A DNA stretch of 64,000 nucleotides, from NCBI GenBank assembly GCA_937967375.1, contig CALCJF010000010.1, positions 23,121-87,120 of the forward strand, read 5' to 3'. Every line of letters begins with the position of its first letter. Position 1 is the stretch's first letter. Positions 1 to 8,359 of the stretch are shown here, piece by piece. The translations under genes were made by a program, and so were the position numbers. This DNA is from an uncultured Leucobacter sp. (GTDB lineage Bacteria > Actinomycetota > Actinomycetes > Actinomycetales > Microbacteriaceae). A model generated the notes under the pieces. That model did not search any database. It was not told the origin of the DNA and was given only the letters and a program-made list of their open reading frames with translations.

Positions 1-1218
1 GTCGAACCGTGGGCCCGAGGCGAGCTGAAGCAGCAGCTCGTCGCCCGCGGCTGGCCCGCCGACGATCTCGCAGGCTATACCCCGGGCGAGCCCTATGACA
101 TCGAGCTTGCACAGGGCGACTGGCACATGCGCGATTATCAGCAGAAAGCCGTCGACGCGTTCGCGGCCGGCGGCTCTGGCGTGGTCGTGCTGCCGTGTGG
201 CGCAGGCAAGACCATCGTGGGTGCCGGTGCGATGGCGGCGGTCGGGGCGAAGACCCTGATCCTCGTCACCAATGCCGTCTCGGCACGCCAGTGGCGCGAC
301 GAATTACTGAAACGCACCACCCTGACTCCCGAAGATATCGGCGAGTACTCGGGCCAGGTGAAAGAGGTGAAGCCGGTCACGATCGCGACCTATCAGATCT
401 TGACCAGCAAGCGCCGGGGCGAGTACGCGCATCTCTCACTGCTCAACGTCGAAGACTGGGGCCTCATCGTGTATGACGAGGTGCACCTGCTGCCCGCCCC
501 CGTGTTCAAGCTGACCGCCGAGTTGCAGGCGCGCCGTCGCATCGGCTTGACCGCGACGCTCGTGCGCGAAGACGGCCGCGAGGGCGACGTGTTCAGCCTG
601 ATCGGGCCAAAGCGCTACGACGCCCCGTGGAAGGACATCGAGGCGCAGGGCTTCATCGCGCCGGCCGCGTGCTTCGAGATTCGCGTCGATTTGCCCGAGA
701 GCGAGCGCTTCGACTACTCGGTGGCAGAGGATCAAGACCGCTACCGGCTCGCCGCAAGCGCGTCAACAAAACAGCAGGTAGCTCGGCGCATCATCGAGAA
801 GCACCCTGGTGAGAGTGTGCTCGTGATCGGGCAGTACATCGACCAGCTCGAAGACTTCGCCGAGGCGCTGCAGGCCGACCTCATCACCGGGCAGACACCG
901 GTCGACGAGCGGGAACGGCTCTTCGCGGCGTTTCGCAGCGGCGAGATCAAGCTGCTCGTCGTATCGAAAGTGGCGAACTTCTCAGTCGATCTGCCAGACG
1001 CATCGGTCGCGATTCAGATCTCGGGTTCATTCGGGTCACGGCAAGAGGAGGCCCAGCGGCTCGGACGCCTGCTACGGCCGAAGGGCGACGGGCTCACCGC
1101 CTCGTTCTACACGCTCGTCACTCGCGACACGGTAGACCAAGACTTCGCCCAGAACCGCCAGCGCTTCTTGGCCGAGCAGGGCTACGCTTACACGATTCTC
1201 GACGCCGGGGAGCTGTAG
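1..1218 (+). CDS. XPB/Rad25-like DNA repair helicase, 3' part
   Basis: The frame is open from base 1, so the gene starts upstream of the window; 405 residues remain, ending at TAG 1216-1218. Superfamily 2 helicase motifs are visible: Walker A PCGAGKT (about nt 193-213), the DEAH-type box DEVH (nt 475-486), motif III GLTAT, and motif VI QRLGRLLRP near nt 1054-1080. The start of the visible part (LKQQLVARGWPADDLAGY) resembles the region before the helicase core of bacterial XPB homologues. These are ATP-dependent 3'-5' DNA helicases thought to act in DNA repair or transcription-coupled processes. The gene converges with the liv operon. Family assignment is strong; the exact role in bacteria is uncertain. 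Confidence 0.9.
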   Translation, partial: VEPWARGELKQQLVARGWPADDLAGYTPGEPYDIELAQGDWHMRDYQQKAVDAFAAGGSGVVVLPCGAGKTIVGAGAMAAVGAKTLILVTNAVSARQWRDELLKRTTLTPEDIGEYSGQVKEVKPVTIATYQILTSKRRGEYAHLSLLNVEDWGLIVYDEVHLLPAPVFKLTAELQARRRIGLTATLVREDGREGDVFSLIGPKRYDAPWKDIEAQGFIAPAACFEIRVDLPESERFDYSVAEDQDRYRLAASASTKQQVARRIIEKHPGESVLVIGQYIDQLEDFAEALQADLITGQTPVDERERLFAAFRSGEIKLLVVSKVANFSVDLPDASVAIQISGSFGSRQEEAQRLGRLLRPKGDGLTASFYTLVTRDTVDQDFAQNRQRFLAEQGYAYTILDAGEL

Positions 1219-1625
1219 CTGGCTCGGCAGACCTGGATTCTCTAGGGACTTGCGCGCTGCAAGTTCGGGGGAGGATCCGCCAATGGCCCGATCACTCTAT
1301 TCATCGCACTATCTGAGACGAAGCAACCAAGTCAGGCAAAGTGGCAGGCCACTTGCTGATTGCCTGCTTGAGCAAGCTCAAGAATGGGTGTTTTCTCTGC
1401 GCAGACCGCCTGGGCAATCGGACACCTGGTCGGAATAGTGAGAAAGATAAAGATTCGTCGTTTTCTTTTAACGATGATCCGAATATCGGATTATTTACGT
1501 GCGTTGAGCATTCGCCACGTCAATTCATTCCTCAGCACACAGAAGAGGCGTGCCCCACTTCGCAAAGCGAGGCACGCCTCTTCTGTGTGCTCCGCGCGCA
1601 GGAGGGCTGCACGAAGCTGGCAGAC
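1219..1625. other. Intergenic region between convergent genes
   Basis: This 407-bp stretch separates the helicase gene from the converging liv operon. I see no convincing gene. Bases 1438-1540 are clearly richer in A+T than the surroundings and include a 15-bp palindrome, ATCCGA-ATA-TCGGAT (1477-1491). The only strong structure is the long hairpin at 1535-1590. Short open frames here have no ribosome binding site or recognisable product. Confidence 0.6.
1535..1590. terminator. 20-bp perfect hairpin, probable bidirectional terminator
   Basis: The left arm 1535-1554 (GCACACAGAAGAGGCGTGCC) is perfectly complementary to the right arm 1571-1590, with a 16-nt loop that contains a further TCGC-AAA-GCGA stem. 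It lies 36 bp past the livF stop codon, between convergent genes. There is no U-tract on either side, so it may stop RNA polymerase with Rho or protect 3' ends rather than act as a classical intrinsic terminator. Confidence 0.7.
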
Positions 1626-2345
1626 TCACACCACCCCGAGGTACCGGTTCTGCAGTTCGACATCACCGGCAAGTTGCGAGGCAGGCAGGTCGGCAGCGAT
1701 CGAGCCGTTCACCATTACGAGGATCCGCTCGCACAGCCTGGTCGCAAAGTGCAGGTTCTGCTCAATCAACAGCACCGCCTGACCCTCGTCAACAAGCTGA
1801 CGAAACACGGTTGCTAAGTGATCAACGACGGCGGGTGCAAGCCCCTCGCTGGGCTCGTCCATCACGATGAGCCTTGGGTTCGTGAGCATCGCCCTCGCGA
1901 TAGCGAGCATCTGCTGCTCCCCGCCCGAGAGTTCGGCGCCACCATTCTTACGCCGCTCGGCGAGCCGTGGAAACAGATCGTAGACCCCCGGCACATCCCA
2001 GCGGGCGCCCTTTGCGCTACCAACCATCGTGAGGTGCTCGTGCACGGTGAGCGACGGAAAGATGCGTCTCCCCTGCGGCACATAGGCGATACCGGCACGG
2101 TTAACGATGTTGGGTTTCTTTCCGACGAGGTCGCGCCCCTCGAAGACGATCTTGCCGCTTCGCACCGGCAAGAACCCGGCGATTGCGTTGGTGAGGGTCG
2201 ATTTGCCCATCCCGTTTCGCCCGACCATCCCAAGGGGTTCGTTGCCCATTGAGAACGATACATCTTGCAGCACGTGCACATGACCGTAGGCAACGTTGAG
2301 ATTCTTGACCTCGAATACTGCCTCGCTCCCTTCGTTATGCGGCAT
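1626..2345 (-). CDS. livF: LivF-type branched-chain amino-acid ABC transporter ATPase
   Basis: This 239-residue ATPase is one of two nucleotide-binding subunits of a HAAT-family importer. It has Walker A GRNGMGKST (42-50), signature LSGGEQQ (139-145) and Walker B LIVMDEP (159-165). The EQN after the switch strand is typical of LivF and differs from the EHD of LivG. I chose the ATG at 2345 because GGAGGG lies 10 nt before it; an upstream in-frame ATG at 2375 has no such site. The start overlaps the end of livG by 11 bp, which implies coupled translation. It is the last gene of the liv operon. The substrate may not be an amino acid, given the neighbouring catabolic genes. Confidence 0.93.
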   Translation of the reverse strand: MPHNEGSEAVFEVKNLNVAYGHVHVLQDVSFSMGNEPLGMVGRNGMGKSTLTNAIAGFLPVRSGKIVFEGRDLVGKKPNIVNRAGIAYVPQGRRIFPSLTVHEHLTMVGSAKGARWDVPGVYDLFPRLAERRKNGGAELSGGEQQMLAIARAMLTNPRLIVMDEPSEGLAPAVVDHLATVFRQLVDEGQAVLLIEQNLHFATRLCERILVMVNGSIAADLPASQLAGDVELQNRYLGVV

Positions 2346-3099
2346 CTTTCGCCTTCCCTCCGAGATAGATCTCACGAACCAGTTCTGAGGCCCGAATCTC
2401 TTCGGGAGTACCTTCTAGTAGCTTTTCGCCGTCGTGCATCACAATCACCCGACTGGCAGCCGCGAGAGCGATATCCATGTCGTGCTCGATCAGCAGCAGG
2501 CTCACTGTCTCGGGCAGGTTCTGCAGCAGCGCGACGAGGTGCGATCGTTCGCTCGGTGAAAACCCCGCTGCAGGCTCGTCAAGCATCAAAACCTCGGGGT
2601 TCAGTGCGAGCGCCATTCCAATCTCGAGCTGGCGCTGCTCACCATGGGAGAGGTCGGCCACAAGCTGCGAGCCGCGACCATCGAGGCCTACCTGATCGAG
2701 CAGTTGTGCGGCGGCATGCCAACGCTCGGTGCGAGACCTGCTGGGCAGAAGATATGCGCCTTTCATACGCACGCCGCCGAGCGCAATAAACAGATTCTCG
2801 GCAGCCGTCAGCTGCTCGAAGAGCTGGGAGGTCTGAAAGGTACGAGCGAGACCACGCTGCGCTCGACGGGCCGCGCGCATCGTCGTAATGTCCTCACCAA
2901 ACAGTGTGATCTTGCCTGAGGTCACGGGGAGCGCTCCCGCGATGCAGTTGAACAGGGTCGACTTGCCTGCTCCGTTCGTGCCGATAACACTCACCCGCTC
3001 CCCAACGCCGAGCGTCACACTCACATGACGCATTGCTTTCAACCCGCCGAAATGTTTCGACACGTTGTCGACGACGAGTGCTGCTTCTTGCACGGTCAT
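2335..3099 (-). CDS. livG: LivG-type branched-chain amino-acid ABC transporter ATPase
   Basis: This 254-residue cytoplasmic ATPase pairs with LivF to power the LivH-LivM permease. Walker A GTNGAGKST is at 40-48, signature LSHGEQRQ at 150-157, and Walker B VLMLDEPAAG at 170-179, followed by EHD at 205-207. Length and motifs fit LivG closely. A 91-bp gap carrying a stem-loop separates it from the binding-protein gene upstream, whereas the other liv genes overlap. Expression of the ATPases may therefore be lower than that of the binding protein. Confidence 0.93.
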   Translation of the reverse strand: MTVQEAALVVDNVSKHFGGLKAMRHVSVTLGVGERVSVIGTNGAGKSTLFNCIAGALPVTSGKITLFGEDITTMRAARRAQRGLARTFQTSQLFEQLTAAENLFIALGGVRMKGAYLLPSRSRTERWHAAAQLLDQVGLDGRGSQLVADLSHGEQRQLEIGMALALNPEVLMLDEPAAGFSPSERSHLVALLQNLPETVSLLLIEHDMDIALAAASRVIVMHDGEKLLEGTPEEIRASELVREIYLGGKAKDAA

Positions 3100-3141
3100 T
3101 GTGGGCTCCTACTCTGCAGAGTTCAGGCGATGGGCGCGCGA

Positions 3142-3180
3142 GGGGTTGTGAGCTCGCGGGCGGCACGAACCCACAACCCC
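3142..3180 (-). other. Intercistronic hairpin after the binding-protein gene
   Basis: GGGGTTGTG (3142-3150) and CACAACCCC (3172-3180) form a 9-bp stem just after the stop codon of the substrate-binding protein gene and before livG. In many ABC operons a hairpin here stabilises the upstream mRNA or causes partial termination, so that more binding protein than ATPase is made. That role is inferred from position. Confidence 0.55.
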
Positions 3181-3190
3181 GTATGCACTG

Positions 3191-4453
3191 TTACAGTTCG
3201 CCGCAGGTGCTGAACCGGTCGTAAACGGTGGTTCCCTGACGCACATCGCTAGCTGCGCTGAGGGTGTTGAGCACGAGCGCTCCATCAGATTCGACCACCT
3301 CGTTCATGAAGTTGTCGACGATTGCCTGGCGGTTCTCGTCGAGTTTCAGCGGGCCGGTTGGACTCTCCCATTCGAGGGTCGAGAGCGCCTCACGCAGCGC
3401 GGCCTGGTCGTCACTCAGGTCCCCCTTGGCCGCTTCGATGCCGAGCAGCAGTGATTCGAACGCGTTGTATCCGAGGATCGCAAAGATCGATGGAGACGGG
3501 AACGCGTTCGGCTGGGTGGCGTATGCGGCAGCAAATTCATCCCAAGCCGGGTTGTCGTAGCCTGCGTCCGGCACCGGACCGCCCGAGATCATACCGACAG
3601 CTGCCGACGCGATGTTGGCATCACCCGACAGCGCCGTGGTGTCGATTGCAATGGTGCCACCGACAAGAGGTTTGTCAACGCCTCCCGATACCGCTTGCGA
3701 GAGGAAGCTCGCTGCGTCTGCGCCGCCGAGTCCCACGTAAATGGCATCGGCGTCCGCCGGAATCTGCGAAATGATCGTCGCGTAGTCGGTGTTGCCAACA
3801 GGGACCCACGAAGCACCCACAATCTCCCCGCCCGCAGCGCAGAACTCACTGAAGAAGCCGCCGGCGTTGTCATACGGGAACGAGTAGTCCTCGGCAAGCA
3901 GGTACATCTTCTTGTACCCCTTATCGTTGTAGGCGTAGTCGCCCACCCCCGCCATCCATTGCACCGAGTCACCCATGAAGCGATAGAAGTTCTCCACCCC
4001 CTCGAGCGTCATGCCGACCGGGCTCGCTGCGCCGTTGACAAAGGTCACCTCGGGCACTCCCTTGGCATACTGCACGACGGTCTCGCCTTCGTCACCCGAG
4101 CTCGGCCCGTAGACAATGTCGACTCCGTCGTTCTCGACGAGCTTCTTTACTTGAGTCTGCGCAGAAGCAGTCGTGCCGTCGGTGCCCGCATACACGAACT
4201 CGATCTTCTTGCCTGCTACTTCACCGCCTTCGGCTGTTCCGCCACGCTTTTCCATTGCGACACCGATTGCGGCCTTGGCCTCGTCCATGCCGAATGCAAG
4301 GTTGCCGGTGTCAGTTGCGAGCACGCCGATCTTGATCGTGTCACCGCCGCCATCACCGCCTTCTGCTGCACCGCCACCGGAGCAGCTGGCAAGCATGAGC
4401 ACTGCAGCTCCTGCGGCAATGCCGGAGAGGAGCCCTTTCTTATTCAGCTTCAT
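3191..4453 (-). CDS. livK: LivJ/LivK-type substrate-binding lipoprotein
   Basis: This 420-residue protein has a lipoprotein signal peptide with lipobox LASC (Cys24) and a Gly/Ala-rich linker. A periplasmic-binding-protein type 1 domain (Peripla_BP_6) follows, starting at IKIGVLATDTG. It would be anchored outside the membrane and deliver substrate to LivHM. Its ATG overlaps the livM stop as ATGA (4450-4453), and an AAGGGA ribosome site precedes it. HAAT binding proteins accept amino acids, amides, urea or aromatic acids, so the ligand cannot be read from sequence. The GntR regulon context suggests a carbon or nitrogen compound handled by the enzymes encoded at 7.4-12.1 kb. Confidence 0.9.
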   Translation of the reverse strand: MKLNKKGLLSGIAAGAAVLMLASCSGGGAAEGGDGGGDTIKIGVLATDTGNLAFGMDEAKAAIGVAMEKRGGTAEGGEVAGKKIEFVYAGTDGTTASAQTQVKKLVENDGVDIVYGPSSGDEGETVVQYAKGVPEVTFVNGAASPVGMTLEGVENFYRFMGDSVQWMAGVGDYAYNDKGYKKMYLLAEDYSFPYDNAGGFFSEFCAAGGEIVGASWVPVGNTDYATIISQIPADADAIYVGLGGADAASFLSQAVSGGVDKPLVGGTIAIDTTALSGDANIASAAVGMISGGPVPDAGYDNPAWDEFAAAYATQPNAFPSPSIFAILGYNAFESLLLGIEAAKGDLSDDQAALREALSTLEWESPTGPLKLDENRQAIVDNFMNEVVESDGALVLNTLSAASDVRQGTTVYDRFSTCGEL

Positions 4454-5532
4454 TGCTGATTCCCTTCTGTGTGTGCCTCAGGTTTCTCAACCGGAGGGCG
4501 CGAAAGTGACTCTTGCTCCGGCAGCGCTCTGCGCAGTCGTTGCATCAGTCGACGTACCTGCTGAGACAGGCCAGCCAATCCGGTTGGCGCAAATAGCAGG
4601 ACGAGGATGAACACCAATCCGGTAAGCGTCATGTACCGGTCGGTGAAGTTCTGTGAAAAGTTCGAGAGCAGCGTGAGCACAACCGCGCCTGCAAAGACCC
4701 CTCCGAGCGAGCCGATCCCACCGATGACCGCGACAACCAGCACGTCGAGCGTGGAGTTCAAACTCACCACGTTTGGGTCGACCTGGTTGCGGTCAAGCAC
4801 GAGCAACACCCCACCTACCGAGGCGATGAACCCGGCAAATGCCATGGCAGCGATTCGGTACGCGAAGACGTTGTACCCGAGCGCCCTCATGCGATCGGGC
4901 GCGTCCCGAATGCCTTGCAGGGTGAGCCCAAAGGTTGAAGATGCCATATACCTGCAGAGCAGGTAGCACACGATGGCGAGGATCAATGCGAAGTAGTAAA
5001 AATTCTGAATGTTTGTGAGGTCAATAAACCCAAACTCCGGGCGGTCGATCGGGGCCAGACCGCGTCGGGCATTAGTGACCTCGATCGACTGAGAGGCCCA
5101 AGAGTAGAAGACCTGGCCGATGGCGAGTGTAATCATCAAGAAGTAGATCGCCTTGGTGCGCGCAGCGATGAGTCCGACCATCACCGCGACAAGCGTGCCT
5201 ACGATGATGCCCACTAACGCTCCAGCGAGAAAGGGAAGCTCCATCTTGACGACTATGAACCCCACGCCGTAGGCCGAGACGCCCGCAATTGCCACCTGCG
5301 CGAGAGAGAGCAAGCCAACGTATCGGTTCAAGAAGACAAGGCTCATCGCGATGATTCCAAGCCAAAGCGAGCGAATGCCGATGTTGGGCAGCCAGAACCT
5401 GGGGCGATCCACGATGAACGGAAAGCTGAGAGCGACGATCAGCACGATCGTGCCGAACACAATGGGCCCCCACTTCGCAAAGCCGGTACGTGGCTGACGA
5501 AACATTGATCCGGTGAACTGAGGTTCGGTCAT
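4450..5532 (-). CDS. livM: LivM-type ABC transporter permease
   Basis: This 360-residue integral membrane protein has about ten hydrophobic segments and the LivM-type permease domain, including the segment GIRDAPDRMRALGYNVFAYR, which corresponds to the cytoplasmic loop that meets the ATPase. The C-terminus is a charged cytoplasmic tail. It forms the translocation channel with LivH. The start overlaps the livH stop as ATGA (5529-5532) and the end overlaps the livK start in the same way, so the three genes are translationally coupled. Confidence 0.92.
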   Translation of the reverse strand: MTEPQFTGSMFRQPRTGFAKWGPIVFGTIVLIVALSFPFIVDRPRFWLPNIGIRSLWLGIIAMSLVFLNRYVGLLSLAQVAIAGVSAYGVGFIVVKMELPFLAGALVGIIVGTLVAVMVGLIAARTKAIYFLMITLAIGQVFYSWASQSIEVTNARRGLAPIDRPEFGFIDLTNIQNFYYFALILAIVCYLLCRYMASSTFGLTLQGIRDAPDRMRALGYNVFAYRIAAMAFAGFIASVGGVLLVLDRNQVDPNVVSLNSTLDVLVVAVIGGIGSLGGVFAGAVVLTLLSNFSQNFTDRYMTLTGLVFILVLLFAPTGLAGLSQQVRRLMQRLRRALPEQESLSRPPVEKPEAHTEGNQQ

Positions 5533-6392
5533 GATTTGCGCCCCATGATTCCTTGCGGCCTGATCGCGAGCACAACGACCATCAGCGCGAACGTGCAGAC
5601 GAGTGAGTAGGTGGGGGCGTACACGAGGGTGAACTGAGAAACTAGTCCTACAAGCGCGGATCCAATTGCGGCTCCCGGGATCGACCCCATCCCGCCGACA
5701 ATGACTACGACGAGAGAGAACAGCAAATAGGTGCCATCTTGGCCCGGCATCAGCGGGAAGAGCGTGCCGCCAACTACTCCGGCAAGGCCTGCGAGCGCCG
5801 ATCCGAGTGCAAAGATCACGGCAAACACCACCGGCACGTTGACGCCGGTTGCGGCTGTCATCTGCGCGTCGTCCACGCCCGCTCGCACGACCGCACCGAA
5901 GCGGGTGCGCGAGATGCCGAGCGCCAACAGCACTCCGATCGCAATTGCCACGCCGAGCACCAGCAGACGCAGCAGCGGGTAGGGGCCGACAAACGGAAGC
6001 TGCACGGTGGCCACCTGGAGATCGGCATCGACGGGCACCTGAGTCGCTGTTCCACCGAAAGCGGCAAGCATCAGGTCAGTGCCGATGAGCGAAACACCGA
6101 GTGTCACCAGCGCGACCCGCATGTCGTCGTCTTGGAAGCGACGGATCAGTAACTGGTGAATCAGCAGCCCGAGCACTCCGACTCCGACGGCAGCCACGGC
6201 CGCACCCAGAAACCAGTTGCCGCTCTCACGAGCAACGACGTATCCGATGTACCCGCCAAGCAGGAAGCTCGTCCCGTGCGCCATAGTGATCACGCGCATT
6301 AATCCGAAGATCAATGTGAGCCCGCTGGCCACAAGAAAGTACACCGCAGCGAGTGTTAACCCGTTCAGGGCGATCACAAGCACCTGCGCCAT
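5529..6392 (-). CDS. livH: LivH-type ABC transporter permease
   Basis: This 287-residue permease subunit opens the importer operon. It has about eight membrane segments and the LivH-type stretch near VDDAQMTAATGVNV. I chose the ATG at 6392 because GGTGGAG lies 6 nt upstream; an in-frame ATG at 6416 has no ribosome site. The 21-bp presumed GntR operator lies 51 bp upstream of this start, so the transporter can be transcribed from its own regulated promoter even though gntR lies upstream on the same strand. Confidence 0.92.
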   Translation of the reverse strand: MAQVLVIALNGLTLAAVYFLVASGLTLIFGLMRVITMAHGTSFLLGGYIGYVVARESGNWFLGAAVAAVGVGVLGLLIHQLLIRRFQDDDMRVALVTLGVSLIGTDLMLAAFGGTATQVPVDADLQVATVQLPFVGPYPLLRLLVLGVAIAIGVLLALGISRTRFGAVVRAGVDDAQMTAATGVNVPVVFAVIFALGSALAGLAGVVGGTLFPLMPGQDGTYLLFSLVVVIVGGMGSIPGAAIGSALVGLVSQFTLVYAPTYSLVCTFALMVVVLAIRPQGIMGRKS

Positions 6393-6442
6393 ATTGCTCC
6401 ACCACCTCGTGTGCATTCTTGACTACAAATTGGACACTATCA

Positions 6443-6463
6443 TGTATCCGAACTTGTATACAA
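6443..6463 (-). promoter_or_regulatory. Presumed GntR/FCD operator of the liv operon
   Basis: This 21-bp sequence contains the perfect palindrome TTGTATACAA (6454-6463), preceded by TGTATCC. An identical 21-bp copy occurs at 12175-12195. FadR/FCD-type GntR proteins bind sites of the form TnGTnnnACnA, which this matches. It sits 51 bp upstream of the livH start, and a further ATACAA half-site (6470-6475) is adjacent. Binding by the neighbouring GntR protein is inferred. Confidence 0.75.
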
Positions 6464-6597
6464 CTATTCATACAATAAGTTCAGCGCCAAATACTTGCAA
6501 CGCTGATAGATAACGATTCGGGCTCACTGATCGCGGCCCCAAGACCAGGAATCAGCTCAAACATGCTCGCTGGGCAGCATGCATCCGCGACCTACAC

Positions 6598-6622
6598 GCC
6601 CCTCAGCCGAGGGCGCAGGGGC
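6598..6622 (-). terminator. Hairpin immediately after the gntR stop codon
   Basis: GCCCCT (6598-6603) and AGGGGC (6617-6622) can pair, and the stem directly abuts the gntR stop. It has no U-tract, so it is a weak terminator or mRNA 3' end structure. It separates gntR from the promoter region of the liv operon. Confidence 0.4.
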
Positions 6623-7294
6623 TCAACCGAAGAGCACGCTCGTCACACGTAGCAGTTCAACCACTCGCTCGCGCATATGCAAGACATGCACCTCGACGGC
6701 TCTCCCGATCGCCTCGTCGTCTCGGTCGATCATCGCCTGCGCCATATCGAGGTGCTCGTGCGAGCAGGCCAGCAGGCGCCCCTCCATCGAGGGAGCTTGC
6801 AGCCAGAATCGCTGCACCCGCCGCCGCGTCTCTTTCACGGTCGCAGACACCAACGCGTTGTCGGCGATGCTGTTCAAAAGCCGATGGAACAAGATATCCG
6901 ACTGAGCCCAGGCATCCCGGTCGCCCGCCTCAGCAGCCTCGGTCATCGTCTGAACAAGACCAAGCAGTTCGGTCTTCTGCGCATCGGTCATGCGTTCAGA
7001 GGCGCGCCTCGCAAGGTAGGTATCGAGCAGCACCAGCAGATCGCAGGCCTCCTCGGCTTCTTGAATGGTGGGCTGGGCCACGGTGAAGCGCGCATTGCTG
7101 CCGCGCCGCACGAGGCCTTCCTGCTCGAGGCGTTGCAGTGCCTCACGTACCGGGGTGCGCGAGATACCGAGATCCGAGGCGATGCGGTTCTCAGAGAGCC
7201 GGGCACCCGTGCGAATTCGCGACGAGGTGATCTCGTCAACCAGGTAGTCGTACGCACCCTGCACGAGCAGCAGACTGTCGGCCGTGGCATTCAT
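6623..7294 (-). CDS. GntR-family regulator with FCD ligand-binding domain
   Basis: This is a 223-residue transcription factor. Residues 10-80 form the winged helix-turn-helix typical of GntR proteins (IASDLGISRTPVREALQRL). The rest is an all-alpha FCD domain that keeps the usual metal-binding pattern: Asp and His in SDILFH, then His in HEHLDMAQ and in VHVLHM. FCD regulators usually repress catabolic operons until an organic acid or sugar-acid ligand binds. The gene sits between the catabolic genes and the liv operon, and both units carry the same 21-bp operator. A half-site TTGTATCC (7326-7333) before its own start hints at weak autoregulation. Confidence 0.92.
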   Translation of the reverse strand: MNATADSLLLVQGAYDYLVDEITSSRIRTGARLSENRIASDLGISRTPVREALQRLEQEGLVRRGSNARFTVAQPTIQEAEEACDLLVLLDTYLARRASERMTDAQKTELLGLVQTMTEAAEAGDRDAWAQSDILFHRLLNSIADNALVSATVKETRRRVQRFWLQAPSMEGRLLACSHEHLDMAQAMIDRDDEAIGRAVEVHVLHMRERVVELLRVTSVLFG

Positions 7295-7373
7295 GCGCTA
7301 CACCTCCGAATCGATTGACACCGCATTGTATCCCGCGGGGTGCGCCGCCGACGAAACGGCGCACCCCAATGGG

Positions 7374-8309
7374 CTACATCGTGCGACCGACGAACTCACG
7401 ATCGTGCACCTCAACCGGCACCTGCATGATCTCCAGAATGCCTCTTGCGCAGTGCTCGGAATATCTGGTGAAGGCTTCGAGCCCCTTCTCTTTTGTGGCA
7501 CGCATCGGGTTACCGATGATGCCGTTCTCTACGAACTCATGGTGATCCATCGGAAAGGTGAAGTACTGGTACCCCTCGAACTCCGTGTCAGGCATGCCGT
7601 CATTCTTCTTGAAGGCGTCGGGCAGAAACTCGGGGGTGTGCGCCCGAGTATCGACCGCGCGCTCCATTCGCACGAGCTCTTCTCGCCAGGCCATGTCTTG
7701 CGAAGTCTCTAGCTCGCTCGAGTGCCAGCCCGGGGTCTCCTCAGGCGGATTCTCCATGAGGCCCTTCAAAATACCCTCGTACCGCTCCATGAACGGCTTC
7801 ACAAACGAGATGATTGCACCGGTCTCGTACCGCAGTCGACGCAGCACCGGGTCAACCACCTTCACGTTCGAACCGTGGCCATTAATGAAGATAATGCGGT
7901 TGAAGCCGTGATGAATCAGCGAGCGCGCGACGTCGTACATGAGATCGAGCAGCGTCTGCGCGCGAAGCGTGATCGTGCCGCGCCCCTGGCCGACGCCATA
8001 CATGTGCTGCGGCGAATAGCCAGCCCAGATCGGCGGCGTGTGCAGCACACCGATTGCTTCAGAGATACGCTCTGAAATCTCGACGGCGGTGATCGTGTCG
8101 GTGTAGAGGGGCAGGTGTGGCCCGTGCTGCTCGGTCGAGGCCATCGGCACGATGATGGTGTCTTTGGTCTTCAGATACTCGTTGATGTCGACGTACGAGA
8201 GGTACGCCATGTTCCACGAGACGAACTTTGAGCGAAACTCTTCGTCTCCAGTGGTCAGATGGCGCACCTCGCGCTCCTGCCCCGAAGATTCAGATCGAAC
8301 GATTGGCAT
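7374..8309 (-). CDS. Creatininase-family amidohydrolase
   Basis: This 311-residue enzyme has the creatininase metal-binding signatures: EQHG (60-63) followed by Asp71, NGHGSN (143-148), and WHSSELETS (195-203), which replaces the common HAGExETS. Members are zinc or manganese enzymes that open cyclic amides or deformylate intermediates, for example creatininase, MftE and FAPy deformylase. About 45 residues precede the first strand, more than in creatininase itself. AAGGAGT lies just before the ATG at 8309. It is the last enzyme gene of the catabolic unit, 80 bp upstream of gntR. Hydrolysis of an amide or lactam substrate is a reasonable guess; the specific substrate cannot be told. Confidence 0.85.
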   Translation of the reverse strand: MPIVRSESSGQEREVRHLTTGDEEFRSKFVSWNMAYLSYVDINEYLKTKDTIIVPMASTEQHGPHLPLYTDTITAVEISERISEAIGVLHTPPIWAGYSPQHMYGVGQGRGTITLRAQTLLDLMYDVARSLIHHGFNRIIFINGHGSNVKVVDPVLRRLRYETGAIISFVKPFMERYEGILKGLMENPPEETPGWHSSELETSQDMAWREELVRMERAVDTRAHTPEFLPDAFKKNDGMPDTEFEGYQYFTFPMDHHEFVENGIIGNPMRATKEKGLEAFTRYSEHCARGILEIMQVPVEVHDREFVGRTM

Positions 8310-8359
8310 AGTGACTCCTTGAGTACTGGTTTGTTGAATGAGAAGAAGAGGATCCTTGG

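Noticed and set aside
1341..1817. Possible gene between the helicase and livF.
   Set aside because: The frame overlaps the hairpin at 1535-1590 and the end of livF, has no ribosome site, and its product is unlike any family.
6464..6597. Small RNA or short gene between gntR and the liv operator.
   Set aside because: Only the ATACAA half-site and short, unsupported frames are visible.
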